Below are positions 52,433 to 61,516 of a stretch of DNA of 64,000 bases, piece after piece. The position numbers and the translations under genes were made by a program. The stretch's first letter is position 1. Each line of letters starts with the position of its first letter. The stretch comes from Bacteroidales bacterium UBA5219 (GTDB taxonomy: Bacteria; Bacteroidota; Bacteroidia; Bacteroidales; ML635J-15). Location of the stretch: contig DHVB01000021.1 in the NCBI GenBank assembly GCA_002412425.1, positions 72,007-136,006 on the forward strand, written 5' to 3'. The notes beneath the pieces are model-generated. The model was not told the origin of the DNA. It did no database searches and worked only from the letters and a program-made list of their open reading frames with translations.

Positions 52433-55400
52433 ATGAAAAATATTAGTGCAATATTAGTATTAATTTTTGTTGTTTCTAATGCCTTTTGTCAAAATTTTGA
52501 AACAGGTGTCCCTGGATTTAAAAACTTTTCACCACGTAATTATGGACAAGAAAGTCAGAATTTTAGTGTTGTTCAAAATAAAGAAGGGATAATGTATTTT
52601 GGAAATGCTAATGGGATTATGGAATTTGATAATAGTTCATGGCGTTTAGTGAAAGTTCCAGGCAAACCAATGTTGACAATTAATTCAAATAATGAAGTTT
52701 ATTATGGGGGTTATAATCAAATTGGGAAAATTGTTTATGAAAATGGACATCTTTTAACAAAACTATTAAATCTTGGGGAACATGATAAATTTGGACAGGT
52801 AACGCAAATTATAGCTATTGATAATGACTTATATGTGGTGAGTTCAAAGCAATTGTTTTATTTTCATAGAGATAGTTTGCAATCAGTTAAAACTTTTCAA
52901 TCTAATGTTAAAATATTTAAATTTAATGAAAAAATATTATGTAATATACAAGAAAAGGGTTTGTCTTATTGTCAAAATGGGGATTTTGTAAAATTTGAAG
53001 ATTCTGAGCTTTTTGAGAACATGACTATATGTGATATAATAGCTTTAAATTCAAAAGAGTTTTTAGTTAGAGATCAGAAAAGTGAAAGCTTTTTTAAATA
53101 TTCAGACGGAACGATAACTGAATTTAAAACAGAAGCAGATGATTTTATACAGGCTAATACTTATTCGGTAGGTTTAGCCCTAGACAATAAAAGAATGGTT
53201 TTTGGGACAGAACATGGTGGTATTGTTTGTGTTGATGAAAAAGGACATTATGTTTTTTCCATGAGTAGAGATAATAGTTTGAGAGACAATCAGATAACAA
53301 GTATGTATGTTGCTAATGATGGAAACTTATGGTTAACTACTTTTAGTGGAATAAGCTTAATCGAAACAAAAAGTAATATAAGTTTTTTTGGCTCTTATTA
53401 TGGTCTTAATGGAGTGATTTTAAGTGTAATTAGATTTGAATCAGACCTCTATGTTGCAACAACTAATGGTGTTTATTTGTACAATTGCCAAAGTGTTTAT
53501 GATAAAAATCGAAACTCTTTTGATTATAAAGCTAAATTTAAAAAAATAGACGAAATTAGGGCAATGTGTTGGAAGCTTGTTGAAATTCAAGGCAATTTGT
53601 ATGCCGTTACAAATGATGGAATTTATCTGATAAATGGTAGTAAAGCTAAATTACAACTTTCAGGTAATTTTATGTCTATCTCAAAAATGAGTTTTTTCCC
53701 AGATAATATTTTGATAGGGTCAAAAGATGGATTGTTGATAGCTTCAGTTGAAGATTCAAAAATTGACACTCTAGGGTATGTGAAAAATTATTCTTATAGC
53801 ACTAGAACTATTTGTGAAGATTTTTTTGGCAATTTCTGGCTTGGAACAAGTGAAGACGGATTATTTCAACTTAGCTTTTTCTCAGGGTTAAATCTTAACC
53901 CAGATATAATTAGTTTTGCAGAAAAAACAGGATTACCCGAAGATTATGATTGGATAGATGTTTTTCCTTCTTTTCAAGGAGTTTTGTTTGCAACAAATAA
54001 AGGTGTGTATAGATATAGCTATCAAGGTAACTATTTTTTTGAAGATACTTTGTTTAATAAAAATTATGCTAAAACAAATTCTTATTTATATCCTTTAGTC
54101 GAAGACAAAAATAAAAATATTTGGTATAGCAATATTACTGATGGTAGATATGAGAGAGAAACAGGATTATTTGAGTTTCAAGACTCAAATTCAAGTTATA
54201 CCGCTGTTGCAGGTCCATATTCGCAACTTAAAGAATTTGTTATAGAAAGTATATATCCCGAAGATGATGGAAACGTTTGGCTCGGATCAACAGAGGCATT
54301 AATTAAAATCGATAATGAAAAAACAAAATTTTATCAAAAAAAGATTAATGTCTTAATTAGAAAAATAACAATTCATGGTGATTCTTTAATATATGTGCCT
54401 TTTAATTGTAGTGGTGAGGAAAAATATGAATTTAAATTTGCAGATAAAACAATTAGATTTGACTTTACTGCACTTAATTACAATAGCTTTGGACAAGCAA
54501 AATTTCAGATTAAATTAGTAGGTTTTGACAATGATTGGTCAGATTGGCAGAGTGCTAATTTTAAAGAATATACATCTTTATTTGAAGGAGATTATGAGTT
54601 TCAAATAAGAGCAAAAGATGAATATGGAAATATTAGCGATGTTACCAGCTTGTTTTTTACTATTCGAGCACCTGTGTATAGAGCTTGGTATGCTTTTTTA
54701 TTTTATGTTTTGATTTTATTCACAGCAGTTTTTTTAATATTAAAACTTTACGCACTAAGACATGCACACGAAAGATATAGTCTTGAAAAACTTGTTGAAG
54801 ATAGAACAAATGAATTGGCTTATCAAAAAGAACAAACAGAGCAGTTGGTAAAAAAATTGTTGCCAAAAACAACTGCCGACGAATTAAGAGAAACAGGAAA
54901 AGCACAATCCCAAAAATATGAAATGGTTACTGTTTTGTTTGCTGATATTCAGGGTTTTACAAAAATTGCAGCACAGGCAAAGCCTGAAGAATTAATAAAG
55001 CATTTGAATAGACTTTTTACTAGTTTTGATAAAATAATTGCTAAATACAATATTGAGAAAATTAAAACTATTGGCGACGCTTATATGTGTGCTGGAGGTA
55101 TGCCAAATAAAGATAGCACAAATCCAGTTGAAGTAGTGTTGGCAGCATTAGAAATGCAAAGAAAAATTACTAAAATAAATGCTGAAAGTGATGTGAAGTT
55201 AGAAATTAGAATAGGAGTACATACCGGACCTGTGGTTGCTGGAGTGGTAGGCTCACAAAAATTAGAATATGATATTTGGGGAGATACGGTAAATATTGCT
55301 AGTAGAATGGAATCTTATGGTGTTGTAAATAAAGTTAATGTTTCAGAAAGCACCTATAAGTGGATTAAAGACTTTTTTGTTTGCCAATATCGAGGAAAAA

Positions 55401-56095
55401 TTGATGTAAAATATAAAGGTGAAATGGAAATGTATTTTGTTCATGAAATTAAAAAATCACTTTCAGAAAATGCCGATAGAATCACTCCAAATAAAGACTT
55501 CTTTATTAGAATGTTGTATTTAAAATATAAAACAATTCAAGAAGATATTTTAGAACTGTTAGAAAAAAACCTGCCATCAAATTTGTATTATCATGATTTG
55601 AAACATACTATTGATTTTTTATATGTTGCCGAAGAAATTGGTAGAAAAGAAGGTATAAATGAGGAAGAAATGTTGCTGTTGAAATGTGCCGCTTTATTTC
55701 ACGATGCTGGATTTATTGTTAGTTATGATAATAACGAAGAAATTGGAGCTAAAATGGCAGCCGAAACTTTAGAGAAAAATGGGTTTAGTTCAACACAAAT
55801 AGAAACAGTAAAACGTTTAATTATGGCAACTAAAATGCCACCACGACCTAAAGATTTATTAGAAAAAATAATGTGTGATGCAGATTTAGATTATTTAGGT
55901 CGTCCAGATTTTATCCCAATTTCACAAAACTTATTTAGAGAACTTTTTGAAAGAGGAAAAATAAACACTATAGATCAATGGAACAAAATGCAGTATAAAT
56001 TTATTCAAAATCACAGTTATTTTACTTCAACTGCAAGAGAAAAAAGAGATGCCGGTAAACAATTGGTTTTAAAAGAACTTGAAGAAATGGTTTAG
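52433..56095 (+). CDS. Periplasmic sensor / class III adenylate cyclase / HD-domain fusion
   Basis: This 1220-residue protein joins three functions. After a signal peptide (1-20), about 650 residues form two-component-regulator-like propeller repeats (for example GNANGIMEFDNSSW, DGNLWLTTFSGIS and DNGNVWLGSTE-like segments), then a Y_Y_Y domain (about 672-747) and one transmembrane helix (about 751-775). A coiled linker leads to a class III cyclase with metal aspartates D838 and D882, adenine-selective K878 and D947, and catalytic N954 and R958. The last 170 residues form an HD domain with H1054/H1058 and H1090-D1091 in LFHDAGF. cAMP synthesis in response to an envelope ligand is predicted; the HD part's substrate is unknown. 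Confidence 0.88.
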   Translation: MKNISAILVLIFVVSNAFCQNFETGVPGFKNFSPRNYGQESQNFSVVQNKEGIMYFGNANGIMEFDNSSWRLVKVPGKPMLTINSNNEVYYGGYNQIGKIVYENGHLLTKLLNLGEHDKFGQVTQIIAIDNDLYVVSSKQLFYFHRDSLQSVKTFQSNVKIFKFNEKILCNIQEKGLSYCQNGDFVKFEDSELFENMTICDIIALNSKEFLVRDQKSESFFKYSDGTITEFKTEADDFIQANTYSVGLALDNKRMVFGTEHGGIVCVDEKGHYVFSMSRDNSLRDNQITSMYVANDGNLWLTTFSGISLIETKSNISFFGSYYGLNGVILSVIRFESDLYVATTNGVYLYNCQSVYDKNRNSFDYKAKFKKIDEIRAMCWKLVEIQGNLYAVTNDGIYLINGSKAKLQLSGNFMSISKMSFFPDNILIGSKDGLLIASVEDSKIDTLGYVKNYSYSTRTICEDFFGNFWLGTSEDGLFQLSFFSGLNLNPDIISFAEKTGLPEDYDWIDVFPSFQGVLFATNKGVYRYSYQGNYFFEDTLFNKNYAKTNSYLYPLVEDKNKNIWYSNITDGRYERETGLFEFQDSNSSYTAVAGPYSQLKEFVIESIYPEDDGNVWLGSTEALIKIDNEKTKFYQKKINVLIRKITIHGDSLIYVPFNCSGEEKYEFKFADKTIRFDFTALNYNSFGQAKFQIKLVGFDNDWSDWQSANFKEYTSLFEGDYEFQIRAKDEYGNISDVTSLFFTIRAPVYRAWYAFLFYVLILFTAVFLILKLYALRHAHERYSLEKLVEDRTNELAYQKEQTEQLVKKLLPKTTADELRETGKAQSQKYEMVTVLFADIQGFTKIAAQAKPEELIKHLNRLFTSFDKIIAKYNIEKIKTIGDAYMCAGGMPNKDSTNPVEVVLAALEMQRKITKINAESDVKLEIRIGVHTGPVVAGVVGSQKLEYDIWGDTVNIASRMESYGVVNKVNVSESTYKWIKDFFVCQYRGKIDVKYKGEMEMYFVHEIKKSLSENADRITPNKDFFIRMLYLKYKTIQEDILELLEKNLPSNLYYHDLKHTIDFLYVAEEIGRKEGINEEEMLLLKCAALFHDAGFIVSYDNNEEIGAKMAAETLEKNGFSSTQIETVKRLIMATKMPPRPKDLLEKIMCDADLDYLGRPDFIPISQNLFRELFERGKINTIDQWNKMQYKFIQNHSYFTSTAREKRDAGKQLVLKELEEMV

Positions 56096-56096
56096 T

Positions 56097-56351
56097 TTAT
56101 TCTTCCTCTTCTTCGGGTCCCTCTAAAACATCAGTTGAGTGGTCTTCGTATAGGCTTTGAATATGTTTATAAACTTTCATAGCTTCTTCTAGGTCTTTTT
56201 CAAAAACCATAACTCTAAAGCCAATTACTTGACCAAATGCACTGGCATTTGTTACAAAACATTCAATACTTTCTTCCTCTAATTTGTCTTTTAAAATTTC
56301 TGCTCTATGATTATACCTATAAGTAACTAAATTAACTAACTTGTCTTTCAT
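56097..56351 (-). CDS. DUF2007-like putative signal-transducing protein
   Basis: The 84-residue product resembles the DUF2007 family: LVTYRYNHRAEILKDKLEEESIECFVTN is the usual start, in which a short strand precedes an AxxLKxxLEExGI helix, and VMVFEKDLEEAMKVYKHI follows. The C-terminus is acidic (EGPEEEEE). Members are small regulatory proteins without an agreed activity. Its stop lies one base from the end of the convergent cyclase gene. Confidence 0.75.
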   Translation of the reverse strand: MKDKLVNLVTYRYNHRAEILKDKLEEESIECFVTNASAFGQVIGFRVMVFEKDLEEAMKVYKHIQSLYEDHSTDVLEGPEEEEE

Positions 56352-56432
56352 AATATTTAAGTTTATATTTAATTTATTATACGTAGTTTTTTTAAAATTG
56401 TTTTAAAATATTAAATAAAACCGTTTTTAACT

Positions 56433-56440
56433 TATCTTTG
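56433..56440 (+). promoter_or_regulatory. -7 promoter element before nadB
   Basis: TATCTTTG matches TAnnTTTG exactly. The nadB start lies 32 bases further on. No clear -33 TTTG is found at 19-21 bases upstream. Confidence 0.5.
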
Positions 56441-56445
56441 CAAAA

Positions 56446-56475
56446 ATGTTTAATTGGAATTTTGTGTTTATATGA
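56446..56475 (+). other. Possible upstream mini-ORF overlapping the nadB start
   Basis: ATG at 56446 opens a nine-codon frame (MFNWNFVFI) whose TGA stop overlaps the nadB ATG in an ATGA arrangement. It lies just downstream of a TATCTTTG element, so it would be the first start on the transcript. Such a frame could couple translation, but a short chance ORF in AT-rich DNA is equally possible. Confidence 0.3.
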
Positions 56476-58031
56476 AAAAACAATTTGATTTTTTAGTTAT
56501 CGGTAGTGGAATAGCAGGCTTATTTTATGCTTTGAAGGTTAGCAAATTTGGAAAAGTTGCTATTATAGCAAAAGAAGATATTTCTAATACAACTACTGTT
56601 AAAGCTCAAGGAGGGATAGCTTCTGTAATGCACACTCCCGATTCTTACGATAAACATATTGAAGATACAATAAATGCGGGTGCTGGATTAAACGATAGAG
56701 AAGTTGTTGAAATTGTTGTAAAAGAAGGACCAACTAGAGTTTTTGATTTAATAAATATAGGAACTCATTTTGATAAAGATGAAAACGGAAGTTATGAATT
56801 AGGAAAAGAGGGAGGACATTCTGAAAATCGTGTTTTACACTTTAAAGACAAAACTGGACAAGAAATACAAAGAGCATTAATTAATGAGGTAATACGCGAT
56901 CCTAATATTTTTATTTTTGAAAATCATTTTGCAATAGAAATTATAACCCAGCATCATTTAGGACAAACAGTAAAAAAATCTACTCCAGACATTACTTGTT
57001 ATGGGGCTTATATTTTTGATACTAAGTCGAAAAAAGTTTTTACATTTTTGGCAAAAACCACAATGATAGCAACAGGAGGCTGTGGTAATGCTTATCAAAA
57101 TACTACAAATCCACCCGGAATAACAGGTGATGGAATAGCAATGGTTTATAGAGCAAAAGGAGTAGTCGAAAATATGGAATTTGTACAATTTCATCCAACG
57201 GCATTGTATAACCCTAATGAACGACCATCGTTTTTGATTACAGAGGCTTTAAGAGGAGAAGGAGCAATTTTAAAAAATCATAAAAACGAAGATTTTTGCA
57301 TAAAATATGACGCTAGAGGTTCGCTTGCTCCACGCGACATAGTTGCTCGTGCAATAGATACAGAAATGAAACTGTCGGGTGAAGACCATGTGTTTTTAGA
57401 TGCTAGACATATTGATAAAGAAAAATTAATAACTAATTTTCCAACTATTTATGCAAAATGTATGGAAATAGGTATAAATATCAGCAAGGATTTAATTCCT
57501 GTTACTCCCGCAGCTCATTATTTGTGTGGCGGAATAAAAACAGATATTTATGCAAGGACTAGTATTATAAATTTATTTGCAACAGGCGAAGCTGCTTGCA
57601 CAGGTTTGCATGGAGCTAACCGCTTAGCATCAAACTCATTGCTTGAAGCTGTGGTATTTGCCCATAGAGCTGCCGAAGTGGCTGGTGATGCAAAATGGTA
57701 TCCTTCTGAAATAATCAATAAAATCCCCGACTGGAATGATGAAGGAACTATAAATAATGAAGAATTAGTGCTTATTTCATATTCTCGAAAAGAAGTACAA
57801 CAAATTATGAGTAATTATGTGGGAATAGTGAGAAGCGACCTTAGATTACAACGAGCAATGGACAGATTAAATGTTATTTTTCAAGAAACTGAAGAATTGT
57901 ACAAGGTTTCAAAAGTACGTGTGGATATTTGTGAACTAAGAAATATTATTAATATAGGATACCTAATAATTAAACAGGCAAAAGAAAGACGACAATCTAT
58001 AGGATTACATTATAATTCTGATTTGTCATGA
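56472..58031 (+). CDS. nadB: L-aspartate oxidase
   Basis: NadB oxidises aspartate to iminoaspartate, the first step of de novo NAD synthesis; it can use oxygen or fumarate. The 519 residues (start at 56472; a TTG six codons upstream is less likely) show the FAD motif VIGSGIAGLFYALKV, then TTVKAQGGIASV, the GGHSENRVLHFKD and EFVQFHPTAL segments, and HYLCGGIKTDIYARTSI. RALRGEG-type sequence is present as EALRGEGAIL. NadA is not seen here. The identification is secure; succinate dehydrogenase flavoprotein is the close relative. Confidence 0.94.
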   Translation: MKKQFDFLVIGSGIAGLFYALKVSKFGKVAIIAKEDISNTTTVKAQGGIASVMHTPDSYDKHIEDTINAGAGLNDREVVEIVVKEGPTRVFDLINIGTHFDKDENGSYELGKEGGHSENRVLHFKDKTGQEIQRALINEVIRDPNIFIFENHFAIEIITQHHLGQTVKKSTPDITCYGAYIFDTKSKKVFTFLAKTTMIATGGCGNAYQNTTNPPGITGDGIAMVYRAKGVVENMEFVQFHPTALYNPNERPSFLITEALRGEGAILKNHKNEDFCIKYDARGSLAPRDIVARAIDTEMKLSGEDHVFLDARHIDKEKLITNFPTIYAKCMEIGINISKDLIPVTPAAHYLCGGIKTDIYARTSIINLFATGEAACTGLHGANRLASNSLLEAVVFAHRAAEVAGDAKWYPSEIINKIPDWNDEGTINNEELVLISYSRKEVQQIMSNYVGIVRSDLRLQRAMDRLNVIFQETEELYKVSKVRVDICELRNIINIGYLIIKQAKERRQSIGLHYNSDLS

Positions 58032-58141
58032 ATTAAATAGCAGAATGTATATTTTTTATTTTTTTTAACATTTTTGTTGTGTTATAAAAGTGAAAATGGT
58101 TTACTTTGTATCTAATTAATGATGTGTAAATTTTTTGGCTT

Positions 58142-60286
58142 ATGAAAAATGTAGTAATTTTAAGTTTCATTTTTATTTTTTCTCTAAATGCATTTGCAGG
58201 TTTTGTGCCTAGAAAAGATGCAGAAAAAGTTGCAAAAAGTCATGTGTTTCAGGCTGTTGCAAGTTTCGGACCACTTAAATGGGAGGAGATAAGATTAAAT
58301 TGTCTTTTCGATCCATCGCAAAATGACATTTATAAGTTTTATGTTTTTAATATAAATGGCGATAAAGGTTATGTTATAGTTTCATCTGATGACCAGATAA
58401 TTCCAATTTTGGCTTATTCTTTTGAAGGTGGGTTTAATTTTGATAATATGTCGCCAGGACAAGCAGATTTTTTGAATTATTTTAACGAAAGCATAGAGTT
58501 TGTTAAAAATAACGAAATGAATGTAAATGAAAAAGCTGTAAGTCAATGGCAAGAATTATTGTATTTTAATCATAATAAAGATTTTCAATTAAAATCAACA
58601 TCGCCAATATTATTACAAGGAATTAATTGGAATCAAAGTTGGCCCTATAACTCTCAATGTCCAGAAGATGCTAATGCTGGTTATGGTTTGAATGGACGTG
58701 TGCCTGTTGGTTGTGTTGCTACAGCAATGCTGCAAGTTATGAAGTATTATAATTGGCCCGCAACAGGTACTGGCTCAAAATATCACTCAAGTTGGTACAA
58801 TGGAGGATATGGTAATATTACTATCAATTTTGCTCAACAAACTTATGATTGGGCATCTATTCCAGATCAGGCTTCAAGTTACGTAAATCCAGAGTTGGGA
58901 AAAATTAACTATCATGCTGGCGTGGCGGTTAGTATGGGATGGGGACCTTCAGGCTCAGGCACTTCAACTAATAAGGTTTCAGAAGCATTGAAAAATTATT
59001 TTAAATATAGCTCATCAGCACAATATGTAGCAAAGATGAATTATACAGAAACTAATTGGAAAAATTTAATTAAACAACAAGTTGATGCTAAAAAACCTAT
59101 GGTTTATGCTGGCTCGCCTAGCTCAGGTGCCGGTCATGCATGGAATTGTGACGGATATCAAGATGATAGCTTTCATATGAACTGGGGCTGGGGTGGTGCT
59201 GGTAATGGTTATTATACTTTAGATAATTTAACTTCTACAGCTACAGTTGGAGGACCAGAAAATAATTTTAATCAATTTAATGAAATGATTATTAATATAT
59301 ATCCAGATACTGGTTTTCCTACATATTGTCAAAGCGAAAAACTAATAACTGGCAATGAAGGCTCTTTTGACGATGGTAGTGGACCACAAGATTATCTAGC
59401 CAATCAGTCTTGTGTTTATGAAATTAAACCAGCTTGTGGTTCTGTAGTTAATTTGAATTTTACTAAATTTGATTTAGCTGATGGTGATGTAGTAGAATTA
59501 TACGACGGAGACAAAACTAGTTCAAAACTAATTGCTGCTTTAAATAAAGATAGTAACCATGCACAGTTGTTTTCTGCTTTTACTGGAGGAATGACAATTA
59601 AATTTAACACTAATGCAAGTTCTCAAGCTGACGGTTGGGAAGTGAAATATACTGTTGACAATTGTAAGTTTAATATGCTGTTTACAGAAGCCCAAGGAAC
59701 TTTAAGCGATGGAAGTAAATCATGTGATTATAATAATTCAACATTTTGTTCTTGGATTATAGAACCAGAAGGAGCAAACTATATTAATATAGATTTTGTA
59801 AAATGTAAAATTGCAGATAATTATGATTATCTCAAAATTTATAAAGATGCTATTGGTGCTGATAATGAGTTGTATAAATTTAATAATACAACAACCCCAA
59901 GTGGAACTATTTCAATACCAAGCGGAAAAGTAGTATTGCAATTTTACACAAACTCTAATGGCGTAGATGAAGGTTGGGAATTAAACTACACTTCAGGTCA
60001 TTCTGATGTTAAAAACAATATTTTATTGTCAGAATTTAGCGTTATCCCTAATCCAGGAAACTTAGACTCTCGCTTAATACTTACTCTTAGCGATTATTCA
60101 AACACTAAAATATTTGTTACAAATCTACTTGGTGAAATTATAGCTGTAAAAGAATATAAATTGCATTCAGGTTATCACGAAATTTCTCTTAAAGAAATTT
60201 TTAAAGACAAACCTAATAGTGGAATTTATTTTATAAATGTTGATTCAGGAAAAGAAATAAAAACACAAAAATTTGTGGTGTTTTAA
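58142..60286 (+). CDS. Secreted C10 (streptopain-like) cysteine peptidase with CUB-like and T9SS domains
   Basis: The 714-residue protein has a signal peptide (1-19), an N-terminal propeptide resembling the Spi inhibitor fold (about 20-145) and a C10 peptidase domain with catalytic Cys191 in GCVATAMLQVMKYYNWP and His332 in GAGHAWNCDGYQ, followed by MNWGWGG. Two CUB-like beta-sandwiches follow (about 396-505 and 507-615), each with SxGxFxDGSG-like starts. The C-terminus (about 630-714), with VIPNPGN and NSGIYFINVDSG, is a T9SS sorting domain. It is like the interpain and SpeB family and may degrade host or environmental proteins. Confidence 0.93.
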   Translation: MKNVVILSFIFIFSLNAFAGFVPRKDAEKVAKSHVFQAVASFGPLKWEEIRLNCLFDPSQNDIYKFYVFNINGDKGYVIVSSDDQIIPILAYSFEGGFNFDNMSPGQADFLNYFNESIEFVKNNEMNVNEKAVSQWQELLYFNHNKDFQLKSTSPILLQGINWNQSWPYNSQCPEDANAGYGLNGRVPVGCVATAMLQVMKYYNWPATGTGSKYHSSWYNGGYGNITINFAQQTYDWASIPDQASSYVNPELGKINYHAGVAVSMGWGPSGSGTSTNKVSEALKNYFKYSSSAQYVAKMNYTETNWKNLIKQQVDAKKPMVYAGSPSSGAGHAWNCDGYQDDSFHMNWGWGGAGNGYYTLDNLTSTATVGGPENNFNQFNEMIINIYPDTGFPTYCQSEKLITGNEGSFDDGSGPQDYLANQSCVYEIKPACGSVVNLNFTKFDLADGDVVELYDGDKTSSKLIAALNKDSNHAQLFSAFTGGMTIKFNTNASSQADGWEVKYTVDNCKFNMLFTEAQGTLSDGSKSCDYNNSTFCSWIIEPEGANYINIDFVKCKIADNYDYLKIYKDAIGADNELYKFNNTTTPSGTISIPSGKVVLQFYTNSNGVDEGWELNYTSGHSDVKNNILLSEFSVIPNPGNLDSRLILTLSDYSNTKIFVTNLLGEIIAVKEYKLHSGYHEISLKEIFKDKPNSGIYFINVDSGKEIKTQKFVVF

Positions 60287-60345
60287 TATCTTGAATTGAT
60301 AAAATTGCAAAAAAATAGTATTCAGAGAAAAAAAACAGCATTTTT

Positions 60346-60376
60346 TTTGAAAAATAAAATAAAAGCAGTATCTTTG
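60346..60376 (+). promoter_or_regulatory. Consensus promoter of the CAU tRNA
   Basis: TTTG (60346-60349), a 19-base spacer and TATCTTTG (60369-60376) match the Bacteroidota promoter pattern perfectly, as for tRNA-Leu. The tRNA starts 62 bases further on. Confidence 0.75.
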
Positions 60377-60437
60377 CAGTCTTGTTTTTAATGAGAAACA
60401 AGAATATAAATTGAAATATTATAGATTTATCTATATC

Positions 60438-60511
60438 GGTCCCATAGCTCAGTTGGTTAGAGCACCTGACTCATAATCAGGGGGTCCTAGGATCATGCCC
60501 TAGTGGGACCA
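60438..60511 (+). tRNA. tRNA with CAU anticodon (elongator Met or Ile2), unusual T-loop
   Basis: The 74-base gene folds into a full cloverleaf: acceptor GGTCCCA/TGGGACC, D stem GCTC/GAGC, anticodon stem CCTGA/TCAGG around CTCATAA, and T stem CTAGG/CCTAG. Pairing of position 1 with 72 rules out the usual initiator. CAU is shared by elongator methionine and lysidine-modified isoleucine tRNAs, and I cannot decide between them. The T-loop reads ATCATGC instead of TTCRANN, so position 54 is A and position 58 is T. CCA is not encoded. A terminator follows. Confidence 0.85.
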
Positions 60512-60512
60512 C

Positions 60513-60539
60513 AAAAGCCTCCAAAAAAGAGGCTTTTTT
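60513..60539 (+). terminator. Rho-independent terminator after the CAU tRNA
   Basis: AAAAGCCTC (60513-60521) pairs with GAGGCTTTT (60529-60537) around a seven-base loop, followed by further T residues. It begins two bases after the tRNA end. Confidence 0.85.
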
Positions 60540-60579
60540 ATTATAACTGAAAATTCAAATAATAAATAATAAAAATAAT

Positions 60580-61416
60580 ATGGGAACATACAATTTATTA
60601 AAAGGAAAACGTGGAATTATTTTTGGTGCTTTAGACGAAAATTCTATCGCATGGAAAGTTGCTATAAGAGCAAAAGAAGAAGGTGCTAATTTTGTTTTAA
60701 CAAACTCTCCTTTAGCATTACGCAGAAAAGAAATTTTTGAATTGGCGAAAAAAACTGGCACTCAAGTTATTGCTACCGACATTACCGAAGTATCAGAATT
60801 AGAAGATTTGTTTGAAGAATCTATGAAAATATTAGGAGGGAAAATAGATTTTGTTTTACACTCTGTTGGAATGTCGCCAAATGTTCGTAAAAATATACCT
60901 TATATAGAATTAGATTATGATTATATGCACAAAACATTGGACGTTTCAGCTATTTCTTTGCATAAAGTTTTAGCAGTTGCTAAAAAATTAGACGCAATTA
61001 ACGAAGGCGGTTCTGTTGTTGCTTTAACCTATATAGCAGCTCATAGAACTTTCTCAAGCTATAGCGATATGGCAAATGCTAAATCTATGTTAGAATCTAT
61101 TGTTCGTCAATTTGGTTATCATTATGGTGTAGCTAAAAATGTTAGAATAAATTCTGTTTCTCAATCGCCAACACGAACAACTGCAGGAAGTGGCGTATCA
61201 GGATTTAATGCGTTTTTTAATTATGCTAACTCTATGTCACCATTAGGAAATGCAGATGCCGACTCTTGTGCAAATACTTGCATGTTTTTGTTCTCTGATT
61301 TGAGCAAAATGATAACAATGCAAACTATTTATAACGACGGCGGATTTTCTTCAATGGGAATTTCAAATAAACTGATAAATCAATATATTGATGCAGGTTG
61401 TGGCGAAGATAAGTAA
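60580..61416 (+). CDS. fabI: Enoyl-[acyl-carrier-protein] reductase
   Basis: FabI reduces trans-2-enoyl-ACP with NADH in the last step of fatty-acid elongation. The 278-residue SDR protein has the FabI-style N-terminus KGKRGIIFGALDENSIAWKVA, HSVGMSP, and the Y-x6-K active site in YSDMANAK (Tyr161, Lys168) with Tyr151 before it. Sequence QSPTRTTAGSGVSGF covers the flexible substrate loop. It is not the InhA-like or FabL type. The gene directly follows the tRNA terminator. Confidence 0.93.
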   Translation: MGTYNLLKGKRGIIFGALDENSIAWKVAIRAKEEGANFVLTNSPLALRRKEIFELAKKTGTQVIATDITEVSELEDLFEESMKILGGKIDFVLHSVGMSPNVRKNIPYIELDYDYMHKTLDVSAISLHKVLAVAKKLDAINEGGSVVALTYIAAHRTFSSYSDMANAKSMLESIVRQFGYHYGVAKNVRINSVSQSPTRTTAGSGVSGFNAFFNYANSMSPLGNADADSCANTCMFLFSDLSKMITMQTIYNDGGFSSMGISNKLINQYIDAGCGEDK

Positions 61417-61480
61417 TATCTAAACTGTCATAAAACAAATTTTTAAAAATCATTATTGTTTTATTTTTTAAATAAAATGT

Positions 61481-61488
61481 TATCTTTG
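61481..61488 (+). promoter_or_regulatory. -7 promoter element before the PhoH-family gene
   Basis: TATCTTTG matches TAnnTTTG exactly and ends 28 bases before the ATG at 61517. A TTG at 61456-61458 lies 22 bases upstream, slightly longer than the usual spacer. Confidence 0.5.
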
Positions 61489-61516
61489 TAAACAAATCAC
61501 GAAAAAAATATTTTTT

